From Phycisphaeraceae bacterium (GTDB taxonomy: Bacteria > Planctomycetota > Phycisphaerae > Phycisphaerales > UBA1924), in contig JACKHA010000018.1 in NCBI GenBank assembly GCA_020639215.1, positions 1 through 34,487 on the forward strand: 34,487 bases of DNA. The letters are read 5' to 3'. The notes below the pieces were generated by a model that ran no database searches, had not been told where the DNA came from, and saw only the letters and a list, made by a program, of their open reading frames with translations. Position numbers and translations under genes: made by a program. This document shows positions 7,416 to 15,758 of this stretch, one piece after another; the stretch's first letter is position 1; each line of letters opens with the position of its first letter.

Positions 7416-9143
7416 ATGCGAGCCGGCACCGCCCGACATGCCTGGCAGAACGTGCTCCTCTGGTCGCTCGTCGGCGTCCTGGGCCTGGCCCTGCTGTACC
7501 CCATTGCCCTCACAGTCCGCGGCGGGTTCGCCGCCGACCCCGCCACCGGCGCCGGCTGGACGCTCGACCACCTGCTGCTTGTCTTCCAGGACCCCACCAA
7601 GCGGGGCGGGCTGCTCAACTCGCTCACCATCGCCGCGGGCACGACGACGCTGGCGACGCTGATCGGCTTTCCGCTCGCGCTGCTGGCCGCGGGGCGCCGG
7701 TTCCCCGGCAAGGGGCTGATGTCGGCCCTCGTGCTGGCCCCGCTGGTGCTGCCGCCGTTCGTCGGGGCGATCGGGATGCGGGCGATCCTCGGGCGTCAGG
7801 GCGCGCTCGCCACGCTGCTGGGGATTGACCTGGACGTGTTCGGCCAGGGGCGCATCCCCGGCGTGATCGCGGTCCAGGCGCTGGCCCTGTACCCCATCAT
7901 CTATCTCAACGCATCCGCGGCCCTGGCCAACCTCGACCCGGCCCTGAAGGAAGCCGCGACCAACCTCGGCGCGGGCCCGTGGCGCCGCTTCTTCCGCGTG
8001 ACGCTGCCGCTGGTCCGCCCCGGCCTGTTCGCCGGCGCGACCATCGTGTTCATCTGGTCGTTCACCGAACTCGGCACGCCACTGATGTTCGACGTGTACG
8101 AAGTGACACCCGTGCAGATCTACGGCGGCCTCCGCCAGGTCGAGGTTTCGGCCGAGCCGTACGCGCTGACGATCGTGATGCTCGTGGTCGCCATCACGCT
8201 GTACACGATCGGTCGCCTCGTCTTCGGGCGCTCGGCCCACGCCATGACCACGCGGGCCGCCCGGGCGGCCCAGGACAAGGCCATGTCGCCCATCAGCGGC
8301 CTGCTGGCCCTGGGCGTGTTCGTTGGCGTCACCGCCCTGGCGCTCATGCCGCACACGGGCGTGATCCTCTCGAGCCTGGCGGCCAACGGTTCGTGGTATG
8401 AATCTGTCCTACCGGAACGCTGGACGACCGAGCACTACCGCCACGCCCTGACCTACCCCGACTCCTCGCAGGCGATCGCCAACAGCCTGATGCTCGCGTC
8501 GGTGGCGATGGTGCTGAGCATGGTCGTGGGCCTGGCCGTCGGCTACATCGTCGTGCGGACCAAGGCCCGCGGGCGAGCGCTGCTCGACGCCCTGTGCATG
8601 CTGCCGCTGGCGGTGCCGGGGCTGGTGCTGGCGTTCGGCTACGTGGCCGTGTCGATCCGCTGGCCATTCGGGCCGGACGGCCCGCTGGGCGACTTCGTCT
8701 CGGTGCTCGGCGCCACGCCAAGTCCGTTCCCGCTTCTCATCATCGCTTATGCGGTCCGCCGCCTGCCCTACATGGTTCGCTCCACCGTCGCCGGCCTCGA
8801 GCAGACCTCCGGCGACCTCGAAGACGCGGCCATGAACCTCGGGGCCTCCCGCCTGGCCGCCATCCGCCGGATCGTCGTCCCGCTCGTCTCGGCCAACCTC
8901 ATCGCCGGCGGCCTGCTCGTGTTCGCCTTCAGCATGCTGGAGGTCAGCGACTCGCTGATCCTCGCCCAGCAGGCCCGCCACTACCCCCTGACCAAGGCCA
9001 TCCTGGCGTTCATGGAGCGCCTCGGCGACGGGCCGTCCATCGCCTCGGCCATGGGCGTGTGGGCCATGGCGATCCTGGGGGTGACGCTGATCGGGGCCTC
9101 GGGCCTGATGGGCAAACGCATGGGGGCGATGTTCCGGGCCTGA
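7416..9143 (+). CDS. Double-domain ABC transporter permease (FbpB/iron type)
   Basis: A 575-residue inner-membrane protein with two fused permease halves of about six helices each. Each half carries the cytoplasmic EAA loop that contacts the ATPase: EAATNLGAGPWRRFFRVTLP near residue 178 and DAAMNLGASRLAAIRRIVVP near residue 469. This architecture is typical of binding-protein-dependent permeases for ferric iron, 2-aminoethylphosphonate or thiamine; which one cannot be decided. No ATP-binding or substrate-binding gene is adjacent, so the partners must lie elsewhere. The neighbours (ALDH-like gene divergent, xseB downstream) do not suggest an operon. The stop codon is also the first triplet of the two-hairpin tandem repeat. 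A start at 7377 would add 13 residues. Confidence 0.9.
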   Translation: MRAGTARHAWQNVLLWSLVGVLGLALLYPIALTVRGGFAADPATGAGWTLDHLLLVFQDPTKRGGLLNSLTIAAGTTTLATLIGFPLALLAAGRRFPGKGLMSALVLAPLVLPPFVGAIGMRAILGRQGALATLLGIDLDVFGQGRIPGVIAVQALALYPIIYLNASAALANLDPALKEAATNLGAGPWRRFFRVTLPLVRPGLFAGATIVFIWSFTELGTPLMFDVYEVTPVQIYGGLRQVEVSAEPYALTIVMLVVAITLYTIGRLVFGRSAHAMTTRAARAAQDKAMSPISGLLALGVFVGVTALALMPHTGVILSSLAANGSWYESVLPERWTTEHYRHALTYPDSSQAIANSLMLASVAMVLSMVVGLAVGYIVVRTKARGRALLDALCMLPLAVPGLVLAFGYVAVSIRWPFGPDGPLGDFVSVLGATPSPFPLLIIAYAVRRLPYMVRSTVAGLEQTSGDLEDAAMNLGASRLAAIRRIVVPLVSANLIAGGLLVFAFSMLEVSDSLILAQQARHYPLTKAILAFMERLGDGPSIASAMGVWAMAILGVTLIGASGLMGKRMGAMFRA

Positions 9144-9387
9144 CGTGCCACGACCATCGGGGCTCGGGCCGATGGTCGTGCGATCGCGGACGGACGCCCG
9201 TTGGGTCGAAGCATCCCCGTCCATCACCACGACCTTGCCCAGAGCCGCAAGGTCGTGGCACTCCCACTGACGTGCCACGACCATCGGGGCTCGGGCCGAT
9301 GGTCGTGCGATCGCGGACGGACGCTCGATGAATCGAACCGCCCCCGGGCACCGGCACGACCTTGCCCAGAGCCGCAAGGCCGTGGCA
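9141..9387. repeat. Tandem duplication of a 120-bp two-hairpin unit
   Basis: Copy 1 (9141-9260) and copy 2 (9268-9387) align without gaps. The first 57 bases are identical, the middle about 30 bases differ, and the last 33 bases have one mismatch. Each unit holds two hairpins: a perfect 12-bp stem with 8-nt loop (9149-9160 with 9169-9180) and a 9-bp stem with CACGACCTT/AAGGTCGTG arms. There is no T-tract. The array fills the spacer between the ABC permease gene and xseB. Confidence 0.9.
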
Positions 9388-9424
9388 CCCGGAACCCCGA
9401 TTGGACGCCGCCCCGCCCCCCGGA

Positions 9425-9430
9425 TACGTT
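9425..9430 (+). promoter_or_regulatory. Putative -10 (TACGTT) of xseB
   Basis: TACGTT ends exactly 7 nt before the xseB ATG, the same spacing as at ispG and the phosphatase-TPR gene, and no Shine-Dalgarno site is present. This is consistent with a leaderless mRNA. Confidence 0.5.
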
Positions 9431-9437
9431 CACCCCA

Positions 9438-9776
9438 ATGGCCGCCAGGAAACCCGCCCGCGACGAGCCCGATCCGCCCGCCGAGCCCTCGTTCGAGGAC
9501 GCCATCGAGCAGGTCGAGTCGATCATCGAGCGGATCGAACGCGGCGAGCAGGGGCTGGAGCGGTCGATCGCCGACTACGAGCGCGGGGCCGGGCTGCTCA
9601 AGCGCTGCCGCGAGATCCTGGCCCGGTCCGAGCAGCGGATCCAGGAGATCGAGGCGGACCTCTCCGCGGCCCAGTCGGCGGGAGCCGATATTCCCGCCAA
9701 GCGGGGCAAGCAGGCCGCGCCTTCCTCCAAGGCGTCGCCCCCGCCGACCGATGAAGACGACGACACGCCCTTCTGA
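9438..9776 (+). CDS. xseB: Exodeoxyribonuclease VII small subunit
   Basis: A 112-residue cytoplasmic protein that, with XseA, forms the exonuclease acting on single-stranded DNA. The core at residues 18-75 matches the family closely: 'FEDAIEQVESIIERIERGE', 'LERSIADYERGAGLLKRC', 'SEQRIQEIEADL', two helices forming a coiled-coil hairpin. The C-terminal 35 residues are Lys/Pro-rich, then acidic, and look disordered; this extension is longer than in E. coli. xseA is not next to it. The start is fixed by the TACGTT hexamer 7 nt upstream and by family length. The prepilin peptidase gene follows after 17 nt and is probably co-transcribed. Confidence 0.93.
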   Translation: MAARKPARDEPDPPAEPSFEDAIEQVESIIERIERGEQGLERSIADYERGAGLLKRCREILARSEQRIQEIEADLSAAQSAGADIPAKRGKQAAPSSKASPPPTDEDDDTPF

Positions 9777-9793
9777 TCGCGCCCCGCCTCCCC

Positions 9794-11554
9794 ATGACCC
9801 TCAACGACTTCCTCTCCGACTACGCCGGCCCGATCACGCAGGGCATGTTCATGTTCGCGTTCGGCGCGTGCGTGGGCTCGCTGACCAACGTGCTGGTGTA
9901 CCGACTGCCCCGCGGGCTGGACGTCATCGCCCCGCCCTCGGCCTGCCCCGCGTGCGGCACGCGCCTGACCTGGCGCGAGAACATCCCCGTGCTGGGTTGG
10001 CTGGCCCTTGGCGGCAAGTGCCGCTTCTGCAAGAGCCCGATCTCCCCCGAGTACCCGCTCGTCGAGGCGTTCGTCGGGCTGCTGTTCGTCGCGCTCTACG
10101 TCCTGTTCTATCTCCTCTCGCCCGGCGGGGCCTACGAGTGGCTCGGCGTCGACTGGGGCCTCATCCGCCCCGAATGGACCGCCCACCAGTGGGGGCGGAC
10201 GTGGCCCGCGTTCATCGTGCTGCTCGTGCTGGTCTCCAGCCTCGTCGCCAGCACGCTGGTGGACTTCAAGACCTTCACGATCCCGCACCAGTTGACCACC
10301 GTGCCGGCCATCGTCGGCATCGTCGTCCATCCCTTGCACGCCGCCTGGATCCAGAACACCCGCATCCCGACGCTCTCGATCCCGGGCTCGCCCGACGTGT
10401 GGGCCATGGCGACGTTCGGGCACGACGGATGGCGGGCCCTGGGCGCCGGCGTCGGCGGCATGCTCGGGCTGGGGCTGTCGCTGCTGCTCGTGCGCCTGGG
10501 GCTGCTCCAGCGTTCGTTCGCGGACTACGAGCGATGGGAGGCGGCGGAACGGGCCAAGCCGGCGGGAACCCCGGCGGACGGCGCAACCGTGGAAGCGCCG
10601 GACGTCGGTCATCGCGACCCCGCCGCCACGAACCAGCCCGACGCCGAGCCGGATGCCGAGCCCGATGCCGCATCGGACTCGGACGCGGAGTCTCCCCCAC
10701 CGCCGCCCGCCCGCGTGGACGACGACCTGCCCGTCGGCGAGCAGCACCGTGTCACGCCAGAGGCCCGCGAGGCGATCCTCGTCTACGCCGCGGCCATCGG
10801 AGTGTGCGCGACCATCGGCCTGCTCGCGGCCCCAATGCTCGACGCGATCCCGTTCGTCGGTCTCGTGATCGGCGTGCTCGTCGGGCCGATCGTCGGGGCG
10901 ATGGTGCTGAGTGTGCGCCAGCCCGTCGCACGCGACGCGGACGCGGATGCCGCGCAGGAGCCCGCCGCAGACGCGGGGAACGCGGGGGACGCCGGCGACG
11001 TGGTCGGCGATCCCGAGATGTGGCTCGCCTACCCGCACGCACGCCGCGAGATGATCCGGGAGGTCCTGTTCATCGGCCCGATCATCTGCCTCGCCCTGGC
11101 CGGGGCCGCTCTTGCCGGGTGGCTCGGCGGGCCGTGGACGTTCAACTCCGCGACGGGCGCGAGCGAGGCCGCGACCAAACTGCCGCTGTGGGCCGTCGCG
11201 CTCGGCGGGACCCTGATGGGCTACCTCATCGGCGGCGCCGTGGTGTGGGGCGTCCGGATCCTCGGCTCGCTCGCGTTCGGCAAAGAAGCCATGGGCATGG
11301 GCGACGTGCACCTGATGGCCGCCGTCGGGGCGTGCATCGGGTGGATCGACGCCACGCTCGGGTTCTTCCTCGCGGCGTTCGTCGGCATCTACTGGGTCGT
11401 CCTGGCCGCCGCACGCACGCGCGGGCACGTGTCGCGCGCCATGCCCTACGGCCCGTACCTGGCCGCCGCCACGCTGCTGGTCATCCTCGCCAAGCCGGCG
11501 ATCGAGCTGGGCCTCGGCCGCCTGACCGGTGGCGCCCCTGTCAACCTGCCGTGA
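9794..11554 (+). CDS. Enlarged type IV prepilin peptidase (A24 family)
   Basis: A 586-residue membrane protein that cleaves, and may N-methylate, prepilin leader peptides at the cytoplasmic face of the inner membrane. The N-terminal domain has the zinc-binding pairs Cys51/Cys54 and Cys76/Cys79. The two catalytic aspartates of the aspartyl protease are visible: Asp157 ('TLVDFKTFTIPHQLT') and Asp504 ('GMGDVHL'). They are about 347 residues apart, against about 64 in well-studied members, because of a large insertion. The insertion holds extra transmembrane helices, a long Asp/Glu/Ala/Pro-rich segment (about residues 255-320) and a second acidic-alanine segment (about 380-405). The gene follows xseB by 17 nt without an obvious ribosome-binding site. 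The prepilin-like protein at 30081-31214 is a plausible substrate. Confidence 0.9.
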   Translation: MTLNDFLSDYAGPITQGMFMFAFGACVGSLTNVLVYRLPRGLDVIAPPSACPACGTRLTWRENIPVLGWLALGGKCRFCKSPISPEYPLVEAFVGLLFVALYVLFYLLSPGGAYEWLGVDWGLIRPEWTAHQWGRTWPAFIVLLVLVSSLVASTLVDFKTFTIPHQLTTVPAIVGIVVHPLHAAWIQNTRIPTLSIPGSPDVWAMATFGHDGWRALGAGVGGMLGLGLSLLLVRLGLLQRSFADYERWEAAERAKPAGTPADGATVEAPDVGHRDPAATNQPDAEPDAEPDAASDSDAESPPPPPARVDDDLPVGEQHRVTPEAREAILVYAAAIGVCATIGLLAAPMLDAIPFVGLVIGVLVGPIVGAMVLSVRQPVARDADADAAQEPAADAGNAGDAGDVVGDPEMWLAYPHARREMIREVLFIGPIICLALAGAALAGWLGGPWTFNSATGASEAATKLPLWAVALGGTLMGYLIGGAVVWGVRILGSLAFGKEAMGMGDVHLMAAVGACIGWIDATLGFFLAAFVGIYWVVLAAARTRGHVSRAMPYGPYLAAATLLVILAKPAIELGLGRLTGGAPVNLP

Positions 11555-11686
11555 GGGACTCACCGCAGAGACACAGAAAGCGCAGAGGAAGGCTTGGAAC
11601 TCGCGAAAGGTGTCGGCACTGATACCGGGCTCTGATCCTGATCCGCTGCCTTTCTCTGTGTCCTCTGTGTCTCTGCGGTGAGTCCC
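11555..11686. repeat. 132-bp palindromic element, perfect 22-bp termini
   Basis: The outer arms 11555-11576 and 11665-11686 are perfect reverse complements (starting GGGACTCACCGCAGAG). The next 16 bases inward pair imperfectly. The element fills almost the whole spacer between the convergent prepilin peptidase and zinc-ribbon membrane protein genes. It has the appearance of a small non-autonomous palindromic repeat and could also stop transcription from both sides. Confidence 0.85.
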
Positions 11687-11705
11687 TTTCGATCGCCCGG
11701 CACGC

Positions 11706-12698
11706 TCAATCGAGAACCAGTTCGGGCATCACCGCCCGCACCGTCTCCAGCCGGTCGCGCAGCCCGCTCACCATCGCGCAGTACCACACGAACCACACGA
11801 TCCCGGCGATCATCACGCCGGTGGCGGCCAGGATCGTCACCAGCCACATCGGGGGCACCGACACGCCCAGGACGCCCGTGCCGATCATCGCCGGCGTGCC
11901 GATCCCCAGGATCCAGAGGGGCAGGCGCATCGTGGTCCGGGCGGTCGCCGCCAGGGAAGAGCTCGGAATCCGGGTCGCCAGCACGCGCACGTAGCCGACG
12001 CTGGCGAAGAACAGCGCGACGGTCGCCATCGCGCCCGCGGCGGTCGAGGCCCGCACCACCGTGCCCGCGGTCGTCGGCGTCGCCGCGAACAGCCCGATCG
12101 CCGAGACGCCCGCCCCGAGAACGCTCGTGGCCGCCGAGACGACCACGCACACCCGCAGCGCCGTCCGGGCCGATTCGCCCTTGCCGCCGGCGAACATGCC
12201 CGGGTCTCGGGTCCCCACGAGCCACCACCCGAGCAGCCCGAGCCACGCCAGGCCCAGGTTCACAAGGCCGCCGGCGGCGGTCCACCAGCTCGACCACACC
12301 GGAGCCATGACCGCGATGGCGATCGGCGAGGCAACGCACCAGGTCAGAACCCCCAGGTAGACCGACAGTTCCACCATCATCGCGCCGCGGAGCAGGCGGG
12401 AGATGTGGTCCGGGTCGGCCGCCGCCAGGTAGTCGCCCATGAGCGAGACCCGGACCGGGGCCCCGCACTCGGGGCAGACGCCGTCGCACTCAAGGCCCAG
12501 AAGGCTGTACCCGCAGCGTCGGCACGGCACGTCGCCCTCGACGCGGACCGGCCCGCTGGGACAGGCGCCGGGCGACCCGTCGGGGTCGCCCGGCCGAGAA
12601 GCCGTCAGCGGTTCGGGACCGGGTTCCGACGCCATGGCGGAGTGTATTGGGTGGGTCGGATCGATCGGCGTGAGGCTCGGACGCTGGTTATCGGACAT
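11706..12698 (-). CDS. Zinc-ribbon multi-pass membrane protein, unknown function
   Basis: A 330-residue protein of unknown function. An N-terminal Pro/Ser/Gly-rich stretch of about 55 residues leads into a rubredoxin-like zinc ribbon (CRRCGYSLLGL, then CPECGAPV, residues about 59-81). About eight hydrophobic helices follow to residue 315, then a short charged tail. The ribbon-then-helices plan is common among uncharacterised planctomycete proteins. The ATG at 12698 was chosen over the GTG two codons earlier; an internal Met (MASEPG) is also possible. There is no strong Shine-Dalgarno site. It is divergent from the PEP-CTERM-like gene, with about 220 nt between them. Confidence 0.7.
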   Translation of the reverse strand: MSDNQRPSLTPIDPTHPIHSAMASEPGPEPLTASRPGDPDGSPGACPSGPVRVEGDVPCRRCGYSLLGLECDGVCPECGAPVRVSLMGDYLAAADPDHISRLLRGAMMVELSVYLGVLTWCVASPIAIAVMAPVWSSWWTAAGGLVNLGLAWLGLLGWWLVGTRDPGMFAGGKGESARTALRVCVVVSAATSVLGAGVSAIGLFAATPTTAGTVVRASTAAGAMATVALFFASVGYVRVLATRIPSSSLAATARTTMRLPLWILGIGTPAMIGTGVLGVSVPPMWLVTILAATGVMIAGIVWFVWYCAMVSGLRDRLETVRAVMPELVLD

Positions 12699-12773
12699 AA
12701 CCACCTATTCAGGGCGTCTACCGACAGATTCTCGGGCGGAAGGGTGGGATTTCACAGAACATCGATTTGGCTC

Positions 12774-12802
12774 TTGCCCCGCGAACGGGGTGGCGGTACA
12801 TT
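12774..12802 (+). promoter_or_regulatory. Putative promoter of the PEP-CTERM-like gene
   Basis: TTGCCC (12774-12779) and TACATT (12797-12802) are separated by 17 nt, the spacing of a housekeeping promoter. It would give an untranslated leader of about 108 nt. Confidence 0.4.
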
Positions 12803-12917
12803 CTGGGTACCGTTGTGGCACCACGTTGCGGGCTCCCGCATCGTTCTGGGTGGTCCAGGGGGGTGACAACGGGGAGTCTGAGGCCGCCAACCGCGGCCTG
12901 GAGAAGGGACCGAGATC

Positions 12918-13517
12918 ATGTCGAATCTGTCGAATCGCCTGCAGAAGCACTTTGTCGTCTGCGCTGCGGCCGCCGCCGCCGTCGCGACCACCGCCCACGC
13001 CGGCGTGGTCTACAGCGGCCCGGTCAGCATCGTGATCCCCGATGACTTCGGCGGCCTGTACATGGACGTCGTGACCGGCGCGACCGCCGGCGCTGGCTTC
13101 GCCGGGTACGACATCAATCCGTACTCTGCGGGCGCGCCCGGCACCAGCTTCAACCTCTGGGGCCCCACCGCCACGACGTGGCTGGACATCGGCGGCGGCA
13201 CCTACAACCTCCCCGCCGGCACCGCCATCGGCGCGGGCGGCACCTACGGGCGTCCCGGCGGCGTCAGCATCGATCCCCAGATGAACCTCAACAGCGACAA
13301 CAACTACCTGGGCTTCAACTTCATCAACGAGAGCCTCGCCGGCGCCACCAACTACGGCTGGGTCCAGCTCCGCTTCGGCGCCGACCCCGGCACGCGCGAG
13401 ATCATCGGCTACGCCTACGAGGACTCCGGTGCCGACATCGGCGCGGGCGTCGTCCCGGCCCCGGCCTCCATGGCCCTGCTGGCCCTCGGCGGGCTCGTCG
13501 GGCGTCGTCGCCGCTGA
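12918..13517 (+). CDS. Exported protein with PEP-CTERM-like sorting tail
   Basis: A 199-residue secreted protein. A signal peptide (residues 1-28, alanine-rich, ending AHA) precedes a Gly/Ala/Asn-rich beta-like body. The last 21 residues form the tripartite sorting signal recognised by exosortase-type systems: VPAPA in place of the usual VPEP, a hydrophobic helix (ALLALGGLVG) and an Arg cluster at the very end (GRRRR). Such proteins are cleaved and anchored at or released from the cell surface; the exosortase is not in this window. The body resembles many PEP-CTERM substrates with no assigned function. The ATG lies 9 nt after a weak AAGGGA site. A strong terminator follows 35 nt after the stop. 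Confidence 0.8.
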   Translation: MSNLSNRLQKHFVVCAAAAAAVATTAHAGVVYSGPVSIVIPDDFGGLYMDVVTGATAGAGFAGYDINPYSAGAPGTSFNLWGPTATTWLDIGGGTYNLPAGTAIGAGGTYGRPGGVSIDPQMNLNSDNNYLGFNFINESLAGATNYGWVQLRFGADPGTREIIGYAYEDSGADIGAGVVPAPASMALLALGGLVGRRRR

Positions 13518-13552
13518 TCGATCCCGATCGGCCTTCGACATCGTGAATCCTT

Positions 13553-13588
13553 GCACGGGCGGCGCACGGGCCGCCCGTGCTGTTTTTT
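13553..13588 (+). terminator. Intrinsic terminator after the PEP-CTERM-like gene
   Basis: A perfect 10-bp stem (13553-13562 with 13571-13580), 8-nt loop and TGTTTTTT tract form the clearest intrinsic terminator in the window. Confidence 0.92.
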
Positions 13589-13596
13589 GTCCCCGC

Positions 13597-13602
13597 TACC
13601 AT
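13597..13602 (+). promoter_or_regulatory. Putative -10 (TACCAT) of the phosphatase-TPR gene
   Basis: TACCAT ends 7 nt before the ATG at 13610 and directly follows the preceding terminator. An upstream ATG at 13601 overlaps the hexamer itself, so 13610 is the better start. Confidence 0.5.
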
Positions 13603-13609
13603 GGCCCCC

Positions 13610-15724
13610 ATGCCCGACCGCCTCGCCAAACGGGTCCTCGTCGTCGGCTGGGACGCCGCCGACTGGAAACTGATCGACCCGCTGCTGGCGCGCGGCGAGA
13701 TGCCCCATCTGGCCCGCCTGATCGGGAACGGCTGCCGCGCCGATCTGGCCTCGCTCGATCCCAAGCTCTCGCCGCTGCTGTGGACCTCGATCGCCACGGG
13801 CAAGACCGCGGACAGGCACGGCGTGCTGAACTTCATCGAGCCCGACCCGGGCACCGGCACGCTCCGCCCGTCGTGCTCGCCCACGCGACGCACGAAGGCG
13901 ATCTGGAACATCCTGACGCAGCGCGGCCTGCGCACCAACGTGGTGTCGTGGTACGCCAGCCACCCGGGCGAGCCCATCCGCGGCGCCATCGTGACCAACC
14001 TGTTCCAGGAGGCGCGACCGGCCAAGGCTGGCGGTCCGTGGGCGATGGCCGATGGAGCCGTCCACCCGGCGTCGATGGTCGATGCGATCGCCGGCGCGCG
14101 GGTCCACCCGTCGTCGATCTCGCGGGCCCAGCTGCGGGCCCTTGTGCCGATGATCGACTCGATCCCGGACACGGATCGGCGTCTGGGCCTGCTGCGGGGC
14201 CAACTCGCCCAGGCGCACTCGGTGCAGAACGCCGCGCTGCACCTGCTGAGGTCGCCCGACGACGCGGGCGAGTCGGCGGCCTGGGACTGCACGCTGGTCT
14301 TCAACGAGGCGATCGACGTGGTCGGGCACCACTTCATGCAGTTCCATCCGCCGAAGATGGAGCACGTGTCGCCGAAAGACTTCGAGCGGTTCCGCCACGT
14401 GATGAACGGGATCTACCGCGTGCAGGACGCGATGCTGGGTGAGTTGCTCGACGCGGCCGGTCCCGACACGACCGTCGTGGTGCTGTCCGACCACGGGTTC
14501 CACTCGGACCACCTCCGCCCGCGCGTGCAGGCCGACCCGGACGACGAGCACGCCGCGATGGACGCGACCTGGCACCGCCCCCACGGGATGCTGGTGATGG
14601 GCGGCCCGGGCGTGCGCCCCGGTGAGGCGCCGCAGGCCCCGACGCTGCTTGACATCACGCCGACGATCCTCTCGCTGCTGGGGCTGCCCGCGGGCGCGGA
14701 CATGGACGGACGCGTTCTTCACGAGTCGCTCGAGGCCCCGCTCGACGCCCCCGCGACGCTCCCGCGCATCCCGAGCTGGGACGACGTGCCCGGCGAGGCC
14801 GGGCTGCACCCGGCCGAGCTTCGCGTGGACCCGTTCGAGGCCCGCGACGCGATGAGGCAGCTCGCGGATCTGGGGTACGTCGAGGAGTCCTCGGGCGATC
14901 AAGAGGCCGCCCTGGCGGCGTGCGAGCGCGAGACAAAGTCGAACCTTGGCGTGGTGTACATGTCCACCTCGCGCCACCACCTGGCTGCCGACGTCTTCCG
15001 CGGTCTCCACGGGGCGTGGCCCGACGAGCGGCGTTTCGCGGTGAATCTGGCCAACTGCCTGCTCGTGCTGGGTCGGCCAGACGAGGCGCTGCCCGTGCTG
15101 CACGCGCTCGCGGAACGCGAGCCGGACTCGATCGAGTCGCGCCTGCTGCTGGCCTCCGCCCTTCTGGCCCGCGGCGACGCGCCGGAGGCGGCCCGCACGC
15201 TCGAAGAGGCCGAGCGGGCCAGCCCGGATCGGATCGACGTGCTGTGCGCGCTCGGAGAGGCCTGCACGCGCCTCGAACGATGGGACGATGCTCAGCGGCG
15301 TCTGGCCAGGGCCGCGGCGATCGACCCGCACAGCCCGGTCGTCCCCCATGCCCGCGCGCTGCTGGAACTGGCCCGGCGACGCTGGGAGCCCGCGGCCGAG
15401 GCCGCCCTCGACGCGCTGGACCGGCGCCACCGGTATCCCGAGGCGCACTACACGCTGGGCGCGGCGCTGGCGTGGCTCGGGGATGGGCCGCACGCGATCC
15501 AGTCGTTCCAGGTCGCGCTGTCGATGAGGCCGGGGATGGTCGATGCGCACCTGTTCCTGGCCCGCCTGCTTGCCAAGCGGGGAGACGCCGCGAAGGGCGC
15601 GGAGCACGCGGCGACAGCGCGGACGCTGCTCGCGACACGCCCCGACCCGAGCCGCCCGCATGTTGAGCCTCTTCGCGGGGCGACGGAGTGGGGTGAGGCG
15701 CACGGTGCGCCGCTGCCGGCGTGA
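13610..15724 (+). CDS. Alkaline phosphatase/phosphodiesterase-superfamily protein fused to TPRs
   Basis: A 704-residue protein. Residues 8 to about 385 form a nucleotide pyrophosphatase/phosphodiesterase-type hydrolase. Metal-binding and catalytic positions are visible: Asp15 (VVGWDAADW), the nucleophile loop at residues 54-64 (SPLLWTSIATG, Ser54 aligning with the usual Thr), Asp236 and His240 (AIDVVGHHFM), and Asp294-His295 (LSDHGFHSDH). From about residue 420 to 680 comes a run of tetratricopeptide repeats ('NLANCLLVLGRPDEALPVL', 'HYTLGAALAWLGDGPHAIQSF'). There is no signal peptide, so it is predicted cytoplasmic. Planctomycetes and acidobacteria have many such hydrolase-TPR fusions without known substrates. 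The start is set by the TACCAT hexamer and by the terminator that overlaps any longer reading frame. The gene is monocistronic. Confidence 0.88.
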   Translation: MPDRLAKRVLVVGWDAADWKLIDPLLARGEMPHLARLIGNGCRADLASLDPKLSPLLWTSIATGKTADRHGVLNFIEPDPGTGTLRPSCSPTRRTKAIWNILTQRGLRTNVVSWYASHPGEPIRGAIVTNLFQEARPAKAGGPWAMADGAVHPASMVDAIAGARVHPSSISRAQLRALVPMIDSIPDTDRRLGLLRGQLAQAHSVQNAALHLLRSPDDAGESAAWDCTLVFNEAIDVVGHHFMQFHPPKMEHVSPKDFERFRHVMNGIYRVQDAMLGELLDAAGPDTTVVVLSDHGFHSDHLRPRVQADPDDEHAAMDATWHRPHGMLVMGGPGVRPGEAPQAPTLLDITPTILSLLGLPAGADMDGRVLHESLEAPLDAPATLPRIPSWDDVPGEAGLHPAELRVDPFEARDAMRQLADLGYVEESSGDQEAALAACERETKSNLGVVYMSTSRHHLAADVFRGLHGAWPDERRFAVNLANCLLVLGRPDEALPVLHALAEREPDSIESRLLLASALLARGDAPEAARTLEEAERASPDRIDVLCALGEACTRLERWDDAQRRLARAAAIDPHSPVVPHARALLELARRRWEPAAEAALDALDRRHRYPEAHYTLGAALAWLGDGPHAIQSFQVALSMRPGMVDAHLFLARLLAKRGDAAKGAEHAATARTLLATRPDPSRPHVEPLRGATEWGEAHGAPLPA

Positions 15725-15758
15725 TGGGCCGACACATCAACCCGGCGCGGACGTGGTG

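Noticed and set aside
9141..9387. Tandem repeats as a CRISPR array
   Set aside because: There are only two 120-bp units, each internally palindromic, with a 7-nt spacer and no cas genes.
13577..13609. Upstream start of the phosphatase-TPR gene at 13577
   Set aside because: It would start inside the 3' arm of the preceding intrinsic terminator, and the extra residues have no family similarity.
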